Shown here: one piece after another, positions 1 to 8,599 of the stretch
How positions within the stretch are numbered: the stretch's first letter is position 1
Layout: each line of letters starts with the position of its first letter
From: Arthrobacter hankyongi
GTDB taxonomy: Bacteria > Actinomycetota > Actinomycetes > Actinomycetales > Micrococcaceae
Direction: 5' to 3'
Length of the DNA stretch: 64,000 nt
NCBI RefSeq assembly: GCF_022012395.1
Contig: NZ_JAKLTQ010000006.1
Coordinates: 62,001 to 126,000, forward strand
Notes under the pieces: generated by a model
The model's database searches: none
Told to the model about the DNA's origin: nothing
What the model saw: the letters and a program-made list of their open reading frames with translations, nothing else
Made by a program: the position numbers and the translations under genes

Positions 1-681
1 ACCTACGAGATGTGGCTGCGGCTGGCCGGCGGGGACGGGGAACTTGAGTTCCCGGCCAGATCCGACCAGCCGCTGCAGACCGAGTCCCCCCACGGCGGCC
101 GTCTCTTCCGTTTCCGTTCCTCCGGCCGCCGGGCCGTGCTGGACATCAGGTCGGTGCTCGGCGAACGCCCCGGGAAATCCTATTTCGGACTCCACAAGAG
201 CTGGGCCCGGGACCAACTGGTCCATGTCGAGGGCGATTTCGCCGTCCGCGGTGCCGAAATGCCCGACGATGCGGCCGGAAACTACTACCTCGTGCTGCAG
301 GGCGGAGACCGCGAGGGCCAGCGCGTGCATGCGCTGCCCCTGGTCGCCGCGACCTACAGAGGTCCCGAAGACCCCTTCGGCGATGGCTTCAGTGATTACT
401 CCTTCGCGCGCTTCCGGTCGCGCCGGCGGGAGGGAGCGGACACCTCGCAGGTGCCGCCGGGCGAATACCTGGCTTACATTTCCTTCAGCCACTCCGGCGT
501 CGTCTATACGGTGGCCGCGGGTAAGAAGGTGGAGATCCGGATTGTCGACGGCGCGGTGTCCACCTCGATCCGCAGGGCCGCCGGTGGCCGCGGTGCCCGC
601 CGCAGGGCCCTGATGCGGCGGGTGGTCCGGGCCGACCTCCCCCAGCAGCTCAGGCACCGGCTGCGGACGCTGGGCAAATGA
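1..681 (+). CDS. C-terminal part of a CpsF/Asp2-like surface-polysaccharide protein (partial)
   Basis: The frame is open to the left edge, so the gene begins outside the window and 226 residues remain. The remaining part is a paralogue of the last ~230 residues of the next gene: both carry RTESxxxGRLYR/F-like, KSWARxxLVHxxGDFAVRGxEMP, YYLVLxG, FGDGxxDYSxARF and LPAGEY/VPPGEY-like segments in the same order. This half looks like beta-rich accessory modules rather than the catalytic domain. The C-terminal tail is very Arg-rich. No signal peptide or membrane segment is visible in what remains. By analogy with its neighbour it is probably part of a hydrolase acting on capsule or cell-surface glycan; that is inference, because the catalytic domain is not in the window. 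Confidence 0.7.
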   Translation, partial: TYEMWLRLAGGDGELEFPARSDQPLQTESPHGGRLFRFRSSGRRAVLDIRSVLGERPGKSYFGLHKSWARDQLVHVEGDFAVRGAEMPDDAAGNYYLVLQGGDREGQRVHALPLVAATYRGPEDPFGDGFSDYSFARFRSRRREGADTSQVPPGEYLAYISFSHSGVVYTVAAGKKVEIRIVDGAVSTSIRRAAGGRGARRRALMRRVVRADLPQQLRHRLRTLGK

Positions 682-708
682 CCGCCTTCGGCACTGGCAA
701 CGAGGCAA

Positions 709-2487
709 ATGATGTCCCACAGTGATCATGAATTCATCCGCCACGGTGTCACCGTTGAGTACCGCAGGCGCCCGGCCCAGCAGGACCGGCAGCACCTGAT
801 CGTGGTGTTCACCGGCCTGAAGCCGATCGACTTCTATGACTTCAGCGGCGGTTCCACCGCGGACAACCAGGCTCATTGGCTGTGGCTGAAGGACAAGTTC
901 GACGACTACTACGCGTACTATGCCTGCCGGAACATGGACTTCGCGATTGAACGTGCCGTCATCGACCTGATCGACGAGGAACTGGACCGGCTGGGGCTGA
1001 CCCGGAACGAGTGCACGCTGCTCGGGGTTTCCAAGGGCGGGTTCGCTGCGCTGTACTTCGGCATCAAGTACGACTTCGGCAACATCGTGGCCAACGCGCC
1101 GCAGATCTACGTCGGCACGCACACCCGGACGGTCCGGCCCAAGATCTTTGCGCACATGGCCGGCGGCGGCGGGGACCGGGAGCAGCAGCAGTTGGACGCG
1201 CTGATCCCGGACGCCGTTGCGGCAGATGCGGGCACCGGAAAGAACATCTACCTGTTCAGCTCCCCGGACGACCAGTTCCACGAAGTACAGATCGCCCCGG
1301 CCCTGCCGATGTTCGGCAAGTACCCGAACTTCAACTACTTCGAGACCGACTCGGACCTGGTCTGGGAACACGCCGGGGTGATCCGCTACAACCTGCCGCT
1401 GGTGCTGGGCATCCTGCACGCCACCGCGGAAAACGCCCCGCCACGGTTCGGCATGGTCCGCAACGGGAACCGCCCGAAGCCCGAGGCCGCTGCGAGCATC
1501 CTCGAACAGCAGCAGGCGGCGGCCGAGCCGGTAGCCAATCTCGCCTCGGGGCGCCTGGCGGGTGCGACGTTCTTTCCGGAAGGCGTGGGCTTCTTGCGCG
1601 GCCACGGGATCGAAACACTGTCCGCCCAGTCCACCACGCTGGTGTTGGCCGGAAAGGGCACGCGGCACGAGTTCCCCCTGGTCGCTGCCCCGGACCCCGC
1701 CATCTACTTCCGCTACTACCAGGGCGCTTTCTGCAACTACAAACGGGCCAAGTTCATCACCCCCAAGAACCTGGGCCTTGACCTGTCGGCCCTGCCGGCG
1801 GGTACCTACCGGCTGCGGTTGCGCCTGGCCATCCACGGCCGCGAAGCCGAGACGCCGTTGCGCTCCGCCGGCCCCGTCCGGACCGAGTCCCACCAGGATG
1901 GCCGGCTGTACCGGCTCCGCTCCTCCGGGGAACAGGCCCTGCTGGACGTGCGGCCGGCGGTGGGCCTGGAGCCGGAGCGGGCGGTGTTCCGGGTGCGCAA
2001 GAGCTGGGCACGCGGGCCGCTGGTGCACCTGGACGGGGACTTCGCCGTGCGTGGCGTCGAAATGCCGGACCGCCGGGCGGGCCGTTACTATTTGGTGCTG
2101 CGCGGAACCGGCGGCACCGTCCACTCCAGGGCGCTGGTGGTCAGCGGACTCGACGGCATGGCGAATGCGTTCGGCGACGGGGTCGGCGACTATTCGGCGG
2201 CGCGCTTCGGTACGCCCAAGCGTGCCGGCGTCGACGTGTCCGGACTTCCCGCTGGAGAGTACGACGTCGCAGTGTCGCTCAGCGGCGCGGGCGGGCTCTA
2301 CACAATGCCGGCGTCCAAGCGCCTGCGGATCACCACCAAGGCAGGCGTGCCGTCGGCGTCGATTCGGAACGCGGGAGCCGGGCCACTTCCCGCGCTGCGG
2401 AGCCTGCGGAGCCTCCCGGCCGGGGAACTGCGGCGCCGGATCAAACGCCGTGTCCAGCGGCGGCTGTCCCGGCTGCTGCCGCGCTGA
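709..2487 (+). CDS. CpsF/Asp2-like serine hydrolase, putative surface-glycan modification protein
   Basis: Protein of 592 residues. Residues ~25-240 form an alpha/beta-hydrolase-like domain with a G-x-S-K-G-G nucleophile elbow (LLGVSKGGFAALYFG, Ser108), a later Asp in SSPDDQ and a His in WEHAGV that would complete a triad. The SKGG motif is characteristic of XcbB/CpsF capsule proteins and of Asp2 from accessory Sec systems, which modify surface glycans or glycoproteins. Two beta-rich modules follow (about 275-370 and 380-550), the second shared with the partial gene upstream. The start ATG lies just after a GAGG Shine-Dalgarno. The 27-nt spacing suggests one operon with the upstream paralogue. 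The exact substrate is unknown, and no Sec accessory genes are visible here. Confidence 0.6.
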   Translation: MMSHSDHEFIRHGVTVEYRRRPAQQDRQHLIVVFTGLKPIDFYDFSGGSTADNQAHWLWLKDKFDDYYAYYACRNMDFAIERAVIDLIDEELDRLGLTRNECTLLGVSKGGFAALYFGIKYDFGNIVANAPQIYVGTHTRTVRPKIFAHMAGGGGDREQQQLDALIPDAVAADAGTGKNIYLFSSPDDQFHEVQIAPALPMFGKYPNFNYFETDSDLVWEHAGVIRYNLPLVLGILHATAENAPPRFGMVRNGNRPKPEAAASILEQQQAAAEPVANLASGRLAGATFFPEGVGFLRGHGIETLSAQSTTLVLAGKGTRHEFPLVAAPDPAIYFRYYQGAFCNYKRAKFITPKNLGLDLSALPAGTYRLRLRLAIHGREAETPLRSAGPVRTESHQDGRLYRLRSSGEQALLDVRPAVGLEPERAVFRVRKSWARGPLVHLDGDFAVRGVEMPDRRAGRYYLVLRGTGGTVHSRALVVSGLDGMANAFGDGVGDYSAARFGTPKRAGVDVSGLPAGEYDVAVSLSGAGGLYTMPASKRLRITTKAGVPSASIRNAGAGPLPALRSLRSLPAGELRRRIKRRVQRRLSRLLPR

Positions 2488-2622
2488 CGGGGCCGCGCCG
2501 CTCTCAGCCATTTCCCAAGATCAGGCAGGTATATTGAGCGTGCGCAGCACCCTGCCCAGTATCTGCGCCACCAGTATCCTGGGCAACGGCATCGGCAGGT
2601 GCTCCATTGAAGGAGGCACGGG

Positions 2623-3606
2623 TTGTCCCAGCAAGCTCCGATCCTGCGCCGCACGGCAATGGGCCTGCTCCTGGCCGCATTGCCGTTCACTGCGGCGGCG
2701 GACATTTTCGAGGATACGCGGAGCCTGCTTCCGGGAGCCGGCCACCGTTTGAAGATGGCCTGGTGGGGATCGTCGACGATGGAACGGATCGGTCCCGAAC
2801 TGGAACTTCTCGCCCGGACCTACGGTATGCAGTACTTCAATGGCGGGGCCGGCGGCCAGACCGCCGAACAGACCCTGGCCCGGCTCGGATCCCGGCCGGC
2901 ACTGATGGACCGTGGCACGATCCCGGCCTCCGGCCCTGCGCTCCTGACGACGCCGTCGATGAGCGCAGCAGGTCACGCGTCATTCACCGCCGCCGGCAGC
3001 CTCGCCGGCATCCCGGGGACACTGTCCAAGGCGCACGGAGCGCAGCGCGGCTACACGTTCCGCCGAAGCCGGCCAGGGCGGCCGGCCCGGATTCCGGAGG
3101 GGACGCCGTTCGTGCCGGCGAAGGGCAGGGAATTCCGCACCGGCATCAACCACCTGAACATCGGCAAGAACAACCTGACCGGCGAGCATCGGGGAACCAG
3201 TGATCCCGGCACCATCCTGCGCTGGACCTACGACGCTTACGACTGGCTGTCCGCCACGAGCCCGCGGGTCCTGGTCTGGGGACACTTTGTGAATACCGGT
3301 ACGCCGGAAGCCTCCCCGGTGCGGGGGAAAATCCGGCACATCAACGAGGCGCTCAAGGACCGCTACGGACCCCGCTTCGTGGACCTCGACGGCCTGCTGA
3401 CACATCTGGGCGTCTGGGAGATCACGGGTGTCCGGCCGGCCGCGTCGGACCTGCGGGAGCAAGCACTGGGCAACAAACCACCCAGCTTGTCGCTGAATTC
3501 GGCCCACATGAACGCCACCGGGTACAAGGCGGTACGGCACGTCATCGAACAGCGCCTCGGCGAACTGGCCTGGCTTCCGCCCGCGCAGGAACGGACCGGC
3601 TTCTAG
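2623..3606 (+). CDS. secreted SGNH/GDSL-like hydrolase
   Basis: TTG start chosen because a strong AAGGAGG sits at 2610-2616, 6 nt upstream. The N-terminus (RR, then LLLAALPFTAAA) looks like a signal peptide of about 26 residues. SGNH blocks can be followed: WWGSSTME (block I, nucleophile Ser51 in G-S-S-T instead of G-D-S), NGGAGGQTAEQ (block II Gly), IGKNN (block III Asn, degenerate) and SLNSAHMNATGY (block V His). This order suggests an exported esterase or O-deacetylase-type enzyme. Its place behind two CpsF-like genes suggests action on a surface polysaccharide. It could be an inactive relative, since the block I Asp and block V Asp are not conserved. Confidence 0.55.
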   Translation: MSQQAPILRRTAMGLLLAALPFTAAADIFEDTRSLLPGAGHRLKMAWWGSSTMERIGPELELLARTYGMQYFNGGAGGQTAEQTLARLGSRPALMDRGTIPASGPALLTTPSMSAAGHASFTAAGSLAGIPGTLSKAHGAQRGYTFRRSRPGRPARIPEGTPFVPAKGREFRTGINHLNIGKNNLTGEHRGTSDPGTILRWTYDAYDWLSATSPRVLVWGHFVNTGTPEASPVRGKIRHINEALKDRYGPRFVDLDGLLTHLGVWEITGVRPAASDLREQALGNKPPSLSLNSAHMNATGYKAVRHVIEQRLGELAWLPPAQERTGF

Positions 3607-3617
3607 CTCCTTCCCCT

Positions 3618-3636
3618 CCGCGTTCCCGGAACGCGG
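3618..3636. terminator. GC-rich palindrome between convergent genes
   Basis: CCGCGTTCC and GGAACGCGG flank one base, giving a 7-bp stem with a 5-nt loop followed by GAAAAGG. It lies 12 nt after the SGNH hydrolase stop and between two convergent genes, so it could end transcription from either side. There is no long U-tract. Confidence 0.4.
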
Positions 3637-3677
3637 GAAAAGGCCTGATGGGGCGATGCTGCTAAGGCGGCGTTAGG

Positions 3678-4418
3678 CTAGCTGCCCCATTCGGCGGAGC
3701 GGACCAGGATGCAGCCGGAGTCGGGGCAGAAAACGATGTCGTCCGCGGCGGCCTGCTTCAGCTCGGCCAGGTCCCCCGGGCTCAGCTGCATGCCCGATCC
3801 TTCCGACTTGCCGTGGAACAGCCGGGCCGCGCCGATGCCGCGCTGGGCCAAGGTCTTCTCGTAGACGGCCAGCAGTCCGGCGTCGAAGGTTCCGGCCAGT
3901 TCCTTGCGCCGGCCGGCTGTCTCGGCCTTGTCCGCCTCGATCGCCGCCAGCTCCTGGTCCCGGATCTGTTCCAGCCCGTCCAGCTCCGTCCGCAGCCCGT
4001 CGCGGACCTGCTGGACCTGCGCCTGCCGTTCCTTGGCCGACTCGAGGCGCTCCATGACTTCCAGCTCCACGTCCTCCAGGTCCGAGCGGCGCTTGTTCAG
4101 CGACACCAGCTCATGCTGCAGCGCGGTCAGGTCCTTGGACGTGCCCGCCCCGCTGTCCAGCCGTGCCTGGTCCCGGTCGATCCTGCCCTGCACCATTTCG
4201 ACGTCCGTTTCCGAACGCTTGAGCTCACGTTCGGCGTCAGCCGCCGCGGTACTGGCAGCAACCAGGTCATTGTCCACGGCGCCCAGCTTTCCCTGCATCG
4301 CCTCGATGTCCGGGTTCTTCGCGACAGCGGCGGCGCGGCGCGTGAGCTGGACCAGCTTGCTGTCCAGCGCCTGCAGATCAAGCAGTCGCAGCTGTTCGGA
4401 TGCCGGTGCCTTGGCCAT
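3678..4418 (-). CDS. zinc-ribbon/coiled-coil protein (DUF164, CdsZ-like family)
   Basis: 246 residues from the ATG at 4418; the frame stays open far upstream, but family members begin with this short MAKAP-type N-terminus followed by a 'LLDLQxLDxKL' segment. Residues ~15-185 are a long coiled coil rich in Glu, Arg and Ala heptads. The C-terminal domain resembles a C4 zinc ribbon, but only the second Cys pair (CPDSGC) remains; the position of the first pair reads KSEGSGMQL. The cellular role of the family is poorly defined. It is probably co-transcribed with the Nif3-like gene upstream (80 nt away), an arrangement common in actinobacteria. Confidence 0.75.
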   Translation of the reverse strand: MAKAPASEQLRLLDLQALDSKLVQLTRRAAAVAKNPDIEAMQGKLGAVDNDLVAASTAAADAERELKRSETDVEMVQGRIDRDQARLDSGAGTSKDLTALQHELVSLNKRRSDLEDVELEVMERLESAKERQAQVQQVRDGLRTELDGLEQIRDQELAAIEADKAETAGRRKELAGTFDAGLLAVYEKTLAQRGIGAARLFHGKSEGSGMQLSPGDLAELKQAAADDIVFCPDSGCILVRSAEWGS

Positions 4419-4498
4419 ATGTCCCCTTAGGTGTCCATCGGTAGTGCTGCCGAACCGTGCGGTTCCGCATCGTCCTAGCCTACCGCCCGGCGGGCGGA

Positions 4499-5557
4499 TC
4501 AGGCTGGGGTCAGAATGAAGTCCCAGGGGTCCGTATTGATGCCGCTGACGCGGATTTCGACGTCGTAACCCTGGTCCGCGAGCACGTTCTCCAGAGCGGT
4601 GGCCGCGGGGGTGAGCCACAGCCATTCGCTGCCGAAGTGGGAGACATCGATCAGGTAGGGCCGGCCGTCTGCGGCCGCCTCGCGGGCCTCGGACGCGGGG
4701 TGGTGCCGCAGGTCGGCGGTGACGTAGACATCGGCCTGCGCCTCGCGGACGGCGTCGAACAGCGAGTCCCCGGCTCCGCCGCAGACAGCGACTGTACGTA
4801 CCAGGGCATCCCGGTGGCCGGCGACCTTCACGCCACCGGCAACCGCCGGCATCAGGCTGAACACCGTCTCGGCGAAGGTACCCAGCGTCGTCGACTCGCC
4901 CAGCTCGCCGACCCGCCCGATCCCTTCTTCCGGCAGCCCGTTCGCCGATGGCGCCAGCGGCCTGACGTGCTGGAGCCCGAAGGCATCGGCCAGCACATCC
5001 GAGACGCCGCCGACCGCGCTGTCGCCGTTGGTGTGGACCGTGAGCAGGGCACAGCCGGCTTCGATCAGCTGATGGACAATGTTGCCCTTGAAGCTGGAGG
5101 CGGCCACCGAGTTCACCGGCTTGAGCAGCAGCGGATGATGGGTCACCAGCAGGTCCGCGCCCCAGGTCAGGGCCTCTTCGACCACCTCGGCCACGGGGTC
5201 CACGGCGAACAGGATGCGCCGCACCGGGGCGTTGCTGCGGCCGACTACCGGCCCGACGGCGTCCCACTGCTCGGCGAGCGAGCGGGGCCAGAGTTCCTCG
5301 ACGGCGAGCAGGACCTCGCCGAGCACGGGCGTGCCGTTCCCGGCCCCGGGTTCCCCGCCGGCCTCGGGTGCCGCTTCGCTGGCACCCGCCGGTGCTTCGG
5401 CTCCGGCAGCTGCGCCGCCGGCCTCCGGACCGGTCTTGCTGGCGGCCTCCGGCCCGGAATTGATGGCAGCCTCCGGCTCAGTGCTGCTGGCGCCGCTGCC
5501 GGTTTCCGTCACAGGGGTGTCATTATGCTGCGCATCCTGCTGCGCGTTCCGCTCCAT
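4499..5557 (-). CDS. Nif3-like dinuclear metal centre protein
   Basis: Member of the Nif3/YbgI/DUF34 family, hexameric proteins binding two metal ions; the substrate is still debated. Visible signatures are AVDPVAEVVEEA, GADLLVTHHPLLLK (metal-binding His pair), VHTNGDSA (metal ligands) and the C-terminal VSHFGSEW plus DPW. The start was taken at the ATG at 5557 (MERNAQQ), preceded by AAGGAG very close by; a longer in-frame start exists at 5611. The first ~85 residues are an Ala/Gly/Pro/Glu low-complexity extension with PEA(A/G) units before the conserved TPVLGEVLLAVEEL segment. It is followed on the same strand by the zinc-ribbon gene. Confidence 0.8.
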   Translation of the reverse strand: MERNAQQDAQHNDTPVTETGSGASSTEPEAAINSGPEAASKTGPEAGGAAAGAEAPAGASEAAPEAGGEPGAGNGTPVLGEVLLAVEELWPRSLAEQWDAVGPVVGRSNAPVRRILFAVDPVAEVVEEALTWGADLLVTHHPLLLKPVNSVAASSFKGNIVHQLIEAGCALLTVHTNGDSAVGGVSDVLADAFGLQHVRPLAPSANGLPEEGIGRVGELGESTTLGTFAETVFSLMPAVAGGVKVAGHRDALVRTVAVCGGAGDSLFDAVREAQADVYVTADLRHHPASEAREAAADGRPYLIDVSHFGSEWLWLTPAATALENVLADQGYDVEIRVSGINTDPWDFILTPA

Positions 5558-5670
5558 AGCTCCTTTTCTACCCCATGGACGGCCCGAAGCCCCGAAGTTT
5601 ACGTGACCCAAGACACCCAGCCTGCACGGTCCGCGGGAATCATCCGCACGTTTCCGGCATTGTTATAGCC

Positions 5671-6195
5671 ATGAAGACTTTTGTACTGGGCGGCGGGTGC
5701 TTCTGGTGCCTGGACGCGGTTTACCAGAAGACCCGCGGCGTCAGCGAGGTGGTCTCCGGATACACCGGCGGCCAGCTGGCCAATCCGGGCTATGAAGCGG
5801 TCTGCTCCGGGATGACCGGCCATGCCGAAGTGGTGGCGGTGACCTTCGACGAGTCCGTAGTGCCCGAGGAAATCATCCTCGGCATGTTCTTCGCCTCGCA
5901 CAATCCCACCACGCTGAACCGGCAGGGCTACGACGTCGGTACCCAGTACCGCTCGTCGATGTTCTACGCCGATGATGAACAGAAACAGACCTTCGAGGCA
6001 GCCATCGCGCGGGCGCAGGAAGACTGGGCCGACCCGATCGTCACCGAGGTGGTACCGCTGCCAACGTTCTACCGGGCCGAAGAATACCACCAGAACTACT
6101 ACGCCAAGCACCCGGACGCCGGGTACTGCCAGGTGATCATCAACCCCAAGCTGGCCAAGGCCAGGAAATATTACGCTGAATGGCTCTCGGTCTGA
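5671..6195 (+). CDS. msrA: peptide methionine sulfoxide reductase A
   Basis: 174 residues, the usual length. It reduces the S-epimer of methionine sulfoxide in proteins. The catalytic motif GGGCFWC has the nucleophile at Cys10, and the actinobacterial form GCFWCLDAVY is present. Further family blocks are SGYTGG, HAEVV, FFASHNPTTLNRQGYDVGTQYRS and EYHQNYYAKHPD. The ATG at 5671 gives the standard MKTFVLGGGCFWC start, although no clear Shine-Dalgarno precedes it. It is transcribed divergently from the Nif3-like gene. Confidence 0.93.
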   Translation: MKTFVLGGGCFWCLDAVYQKTRGVSEVVSGYTGGQLANPGYEAVCSGMTGHAEVVAVTFDESVVPEEIILGMFFASHNPTTLNRQGYDVGTQYRSSMFYADDEQKQTFEAAIARAQEDWADPIVTEVVPLPTFYRAEEYHQNYYAKHPDAGYCQVIINPKLAKARKYYAEWLSV

Positions 6196-6226
6196 GGCCG
6201 TTCATGACCACTGGATAGGCTGGCAG

Positions 6227-6263
6227 GAGGGCGCAGCCGCGGCGCACGTGCTCCTGCGCCCTC
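6227..6263 (+). terminator. 10-bp hairpin between msrA and cysK
   Basis: GAGGGCGCAG (6227-6236) pairs perfectly with CTGCGCCCTC (6254-6263) around a 17-nt loop. It lies 32 nt after the msrA stop and 49 nt before the cysK start. It may end msrA transcription or form part of the cysK leader. A TAGGCT -10-like hexamer at 6216-6221 lies just upstream. No U-tract follows, so termination is not certain. Confidence 0.4.
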
Positions 6264-6311
6264 GTCCAATCCCATCCGCGATGGCCTGCAGGGCCAAGTA
6301 AGGCAGGAAAC

Positions 6312-7247
6312 ATGGCACGCATTTACGACGACGTCACCCAGATCGTGGGCCGCACCCCCCTCGTGAGGCTGAACCGCCTGGCCGAGGGCCTGCCCGCGCA
6401 GGTCGCCGTGAAGCTGGAGTTCTACAACCCTGCCAACAGCGTCAAGGACCGCATCGGCGTGGCCATCGTCGACGCCGCGGAAAAGGCCGGCGCGCTCAAG
6501 CCCGGCGGCACCATCGTCGAGGGCACCTCGGGCAACACCGGCATCGCCCTGGCCATGGTCGGCGCCGCCCGCGGCTACAAGGTCATCCTGACCATGCCCG
6601 AGACCATGTCCACCGAACGCCGCGTCATGCTGCGCGCCTACGGTGCCGAGATTGTGCTGACCCCCGGGTCCGAGGGCATGCGCGGCTCGGTGGAGAAGGC
6701 CAAGGAAATCGTCGCCACCACCGACAACGCCATCTGGGCCCAGCAGTTCGCCAACGAGGCCAACCCGGCCATCCACTACGCCACCACCGGCGCCGAAATC
6801 TGGGAAGACACCGACGGCGCCGTCGACATCCTGGTCGCGGGCGTCGGCACCGGCGGCACGATCACCGGCGCCGGCCGCTTCCTCAAGGAGAAGAAGCCCG
6901 AGCTGCAGATCGTGGCCGTGGAACCGGCCGACTCCCCCATCCTCACCGGCGGCAACCCGGGCCCGCACAAGATCCAGGGCCTGGGCGCGAACTTCGTGCC
7001 CGAAGTCCTGGACACCCGCATCTACGACGAAGTGCTGGACGCGCCCACGGACGCGGCCGTCGCCGTCGCCCGCGATCTGGGGATCAAGGAAGGCATCCTC
7101 GGCGGCATCTCCTCCGGTGCTTCGGTCTGGGCCGCCCTACAGGTGGCCAAGCGGCCGGAAAACGCAGGTAAGCTGATTGTGGCCGTGGTCCCTGACTTCG
7201 GGGAACGCTACATCTCCACGATTCTCTACGACGACATCCGCGGCTAA
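6312..7247 (+). CDS. cysK: cysteine synthase A (O-acetylserine sulfhydrylase)
   Basis: 311 residues. A PLP-dependent fold-type II enzyme that makes cysteine from O-acetylserine and sulfide. The PLP lysine is Lys45 in NSVKDRIG, the substrate loop is TSGNTG (residues 72-77), and the phosphate-binding loop is [18 protein letters not shown] near the C-terminus is the Ser that contacts the PLP pyridine nitrogen. The start ATG has an AGG-type Shine-Dalgarno (AAGGCAGG) just upstream. Next to cysE, it forms the usual two-step cysteine synthesis unit, and the two enzymes normally form the cysteine synthase complex. Confidence 0.96.
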   Translation: MARIYDDVTQIVGRTPLVRLNRLAEGLPAQVAVKLEFYNPANSVKDRIGVAIVDAAEKAGALKPGGTIVEGTSGNTGIALAMVGAARGYKVILTMPETMSTERRVMLRAYGAEIVLTPGSEGMRGSVEKAKEIVATTDNAIWAQQFANEANPAIHYATTGAEIWEDTDGAVDILVAGVGTGGTITGAGRFLKEKKPELQIVAVEPADSPILTGGNPGPHKIQGLGANFVPEVLDTRIYDEVLDAPTDAAVAVARDLGIKEGILGGISSGASVWAALQVAKRPENAGKLIVAVVPDFGERYISTILYDDIRG

Positions 7248-7321
7248 ACCGCCAGGACCGCTGCAGTCCCCTGACTGCCACGGTTTGTTGCTCAATCAGG
7301 AAGATCAGCAGGTAGATCACC

Positions 7322-7909
7322 GTGGGATTCATTGCGCGACTGCGTGAAGACCTCGAGGCCGCCAGGTCCCATGACCCGGCGGCCCGCGGTCAAGTCGAAA
7401 ACATGCTTGCCTATTCCGGGCTGCACGCGATCTGGGTGCACCGGCTGACGCATAAAATGTGGGCGGATCCCCGGCTCCGGCTGCCGGCCCGCCTGCTCTC
7501 GCAGGCGGCCCGCTTCCTGACCGGCATCGAAATCCATCCGGGCGCCACCATCGGCCGCCGGTTCTTCATCGACCACGGCATGGGTGTGGTCATTGGCGAG
7601 ACCGCCGAGATCGGCGAGGACGTGATGATCTACCACGGGGTCACCCTCGGCGGCCGCTCGCTGGCCAAGGTCAAGCGCCACCCAACCATCGGCGACCGCG
7701 TGGTCATCGGGGCAGGCGCCAAGGTGCTCGGCCCCGTGGTGATCGGCGCGGACAGCGCCATCGGCGCCAACGCCGTCGTGGTCAAGGACGCACCGCCGGA
7801 GTCCATCATCACCGGTATCCCGGCCACCTTCCGGCACCGGGATCCGCAGCGGGAGACGAAGCCGGCAGTGGATCCGGCCGAGTACATCGACCCGGCGATG
7901 TGGATCTGA
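7322..7909 (+). CDS. cysE: serine O-acetyltransferase
   Basis: 195 residues with a GTG start. It acetylates serine with acetyl-CoA to feed CysK next door. The N-terminal helical part is short (about 60 residues), as in the short actinobacterial/Gram-positive SATs. It is followed by a left-handed beta-helix of hexapeptide repeats: [24 protein letters not shown] with the catalytic His, and YHGVTLGG. The C-terminal tail ends in DPAMWI, which gives the terminal Ile that inserts into CysK in known complexes. It lies 74 nt after cysK on the same strand. Confidence 0.94.
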   Translation: MGFIARLREDLEAARSHDPAARGQVENMLAYSGLHAIWVHRLTHKMWADPRLRLPARLLSQAARFLTGIEIHPGATIGRRFFIDHGMGVVIGETAEIGEDVMIYHGVTLGGRSLAKVKRHPTIGDRVVIGAGAKVLGPVVIGADSAIGANAVVVKDAPPESIITGIPATFRHRDPQRETKPAVDPAEYIDPAMWI

Positions 7910-7920
7910 TCCGGACCCGG

Positions 7921-7942
7921 ACCGGCGATTGACCGGTTTTTT
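7921..7942 (+). terminator. intrinsic terminator of cysE
   Basis: ACCGG (7921-7925) and CCGGT (7933-7937) form a short stem with a 7-nt loop, followed at once by six T residues (7937-7942). It sits 11 nt after the cysE stop. The stem is short, so efficiency may be moderate. Confidence 0.55.
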
Positions 7943-7957
7943 GCGGCGGAGGACAAT
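7929..7957 (+). promoter_or_regulatory. putative promoter of the DUF1326/DUF2182 pair
   Basis: TTGACC at 7929-7934 (5 of 6 to the -35 consensus), 17-nt spacing, then GACAAT at 7952-7957 (4 of 6 to -10). The next gene starts at 7993 with a good GAAGGGAG ribosome site. The -35 lies inside the loop and right arm of the cysE terminator hairpin, so the two elements overlap. Prediction from sequence only. Confidence 0.4.
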
Positions 7958-7992
7958 TCACAATGGGGGTGCCTCTTTGAAGGGAGCCTCGA

Positions 7993-8598
7993 ATGTCCTG
8001 GCATATCGAAGGTACATACTTCGAAAACTGCAATTGCGACATGGTCTGTCCGTGTACCACTTCGGGCCAGACCGCGCCGGCGGATAACGAACGCTGCCAT
8101 GTGGCGCTGGCCTTCCATGTAGACACCGGCGACGTCGATGGTGTCGACGTCGCCGGCCTGACGGTCTGCGTGGTGTCCGATGCCCCGGCCGTGATGAGCG
8201 AAGGCGGCTGGAAGGTCGGTGTCCTGATGGACGCGTCCGCCACCGCCGAGCAGGCCGACGCGCTCGGCGCGGTTTTTGGCGGCCAGCGCGGTGGTCCGAT
8301 GGCGGCCCTGGGCCCCCTGATCGGCGAAATGGTCGGCATGGAGTCTGTCCCGATCAACTATTCCGACGACGGACACCGTCACGAGGTCCGGATCGGCGAC
8401 GCGGTGAACATGGTGGTCGAGGACTTTGTCTCGCCGCTGGACCATACCGGGCAAGGCGTGAAGGTCAGCGGCGTCGGCTTCCCAGCCGACACGCTGGCAG
8501 CCGGCACGGCCACCTCATCGCGTATCGACGTGTTCGGGATGACCTGGGACAATGCCGGCAAGAACTCCTTCTCGGCCCCCTTCGCCTGGTCCGCCTAG
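7993..8598 (+). CDS. DUF1326 domain protein
   Basis: 201 residues. The N-terminus MSWHIEGTYFENCNCDMVCPC is typical of the DUF1326 family, with Cys at 13, 15, 19 and 21 suggesting metal binding or a redox role. No signal peptide or membrane segment is visible, and the biochemical function of the family is not established. The start is supported by GAAGGGAG upstream. The gene is followed after one base by a DUF2182 membrane protein; this pairing recurs in many genomes and implies the two work together. Confidence 0.8.
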   Translation: MSWHIEGTYFENCNCDMVCPCTTSGQTAPADNERCHVALAFHVDTGDVDGVDVAGLTVCVVSDAPAVMSEGGWKVGVLMDASATAEQADALGAVFGGQRGGPMAALGPLIGEMVGMESVPINYSDDGHRHEVRIGDAVNMVVEDFVSPLDHTGQGVKVSGVGFPADTLAAGTATSSRIDVFGMTWDNAGKNSFSAPFAWSA

Positions 8599-8599
8599 G

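Noticed and set aside
4419-5267. N-terminal extension of the zinc-ribbon protein frame to 529 codons
   Set aside because: The extension is antisense-frame to the Nif3-like gene and Arg/Gly-rich. The family starts at the ATG at 4418.
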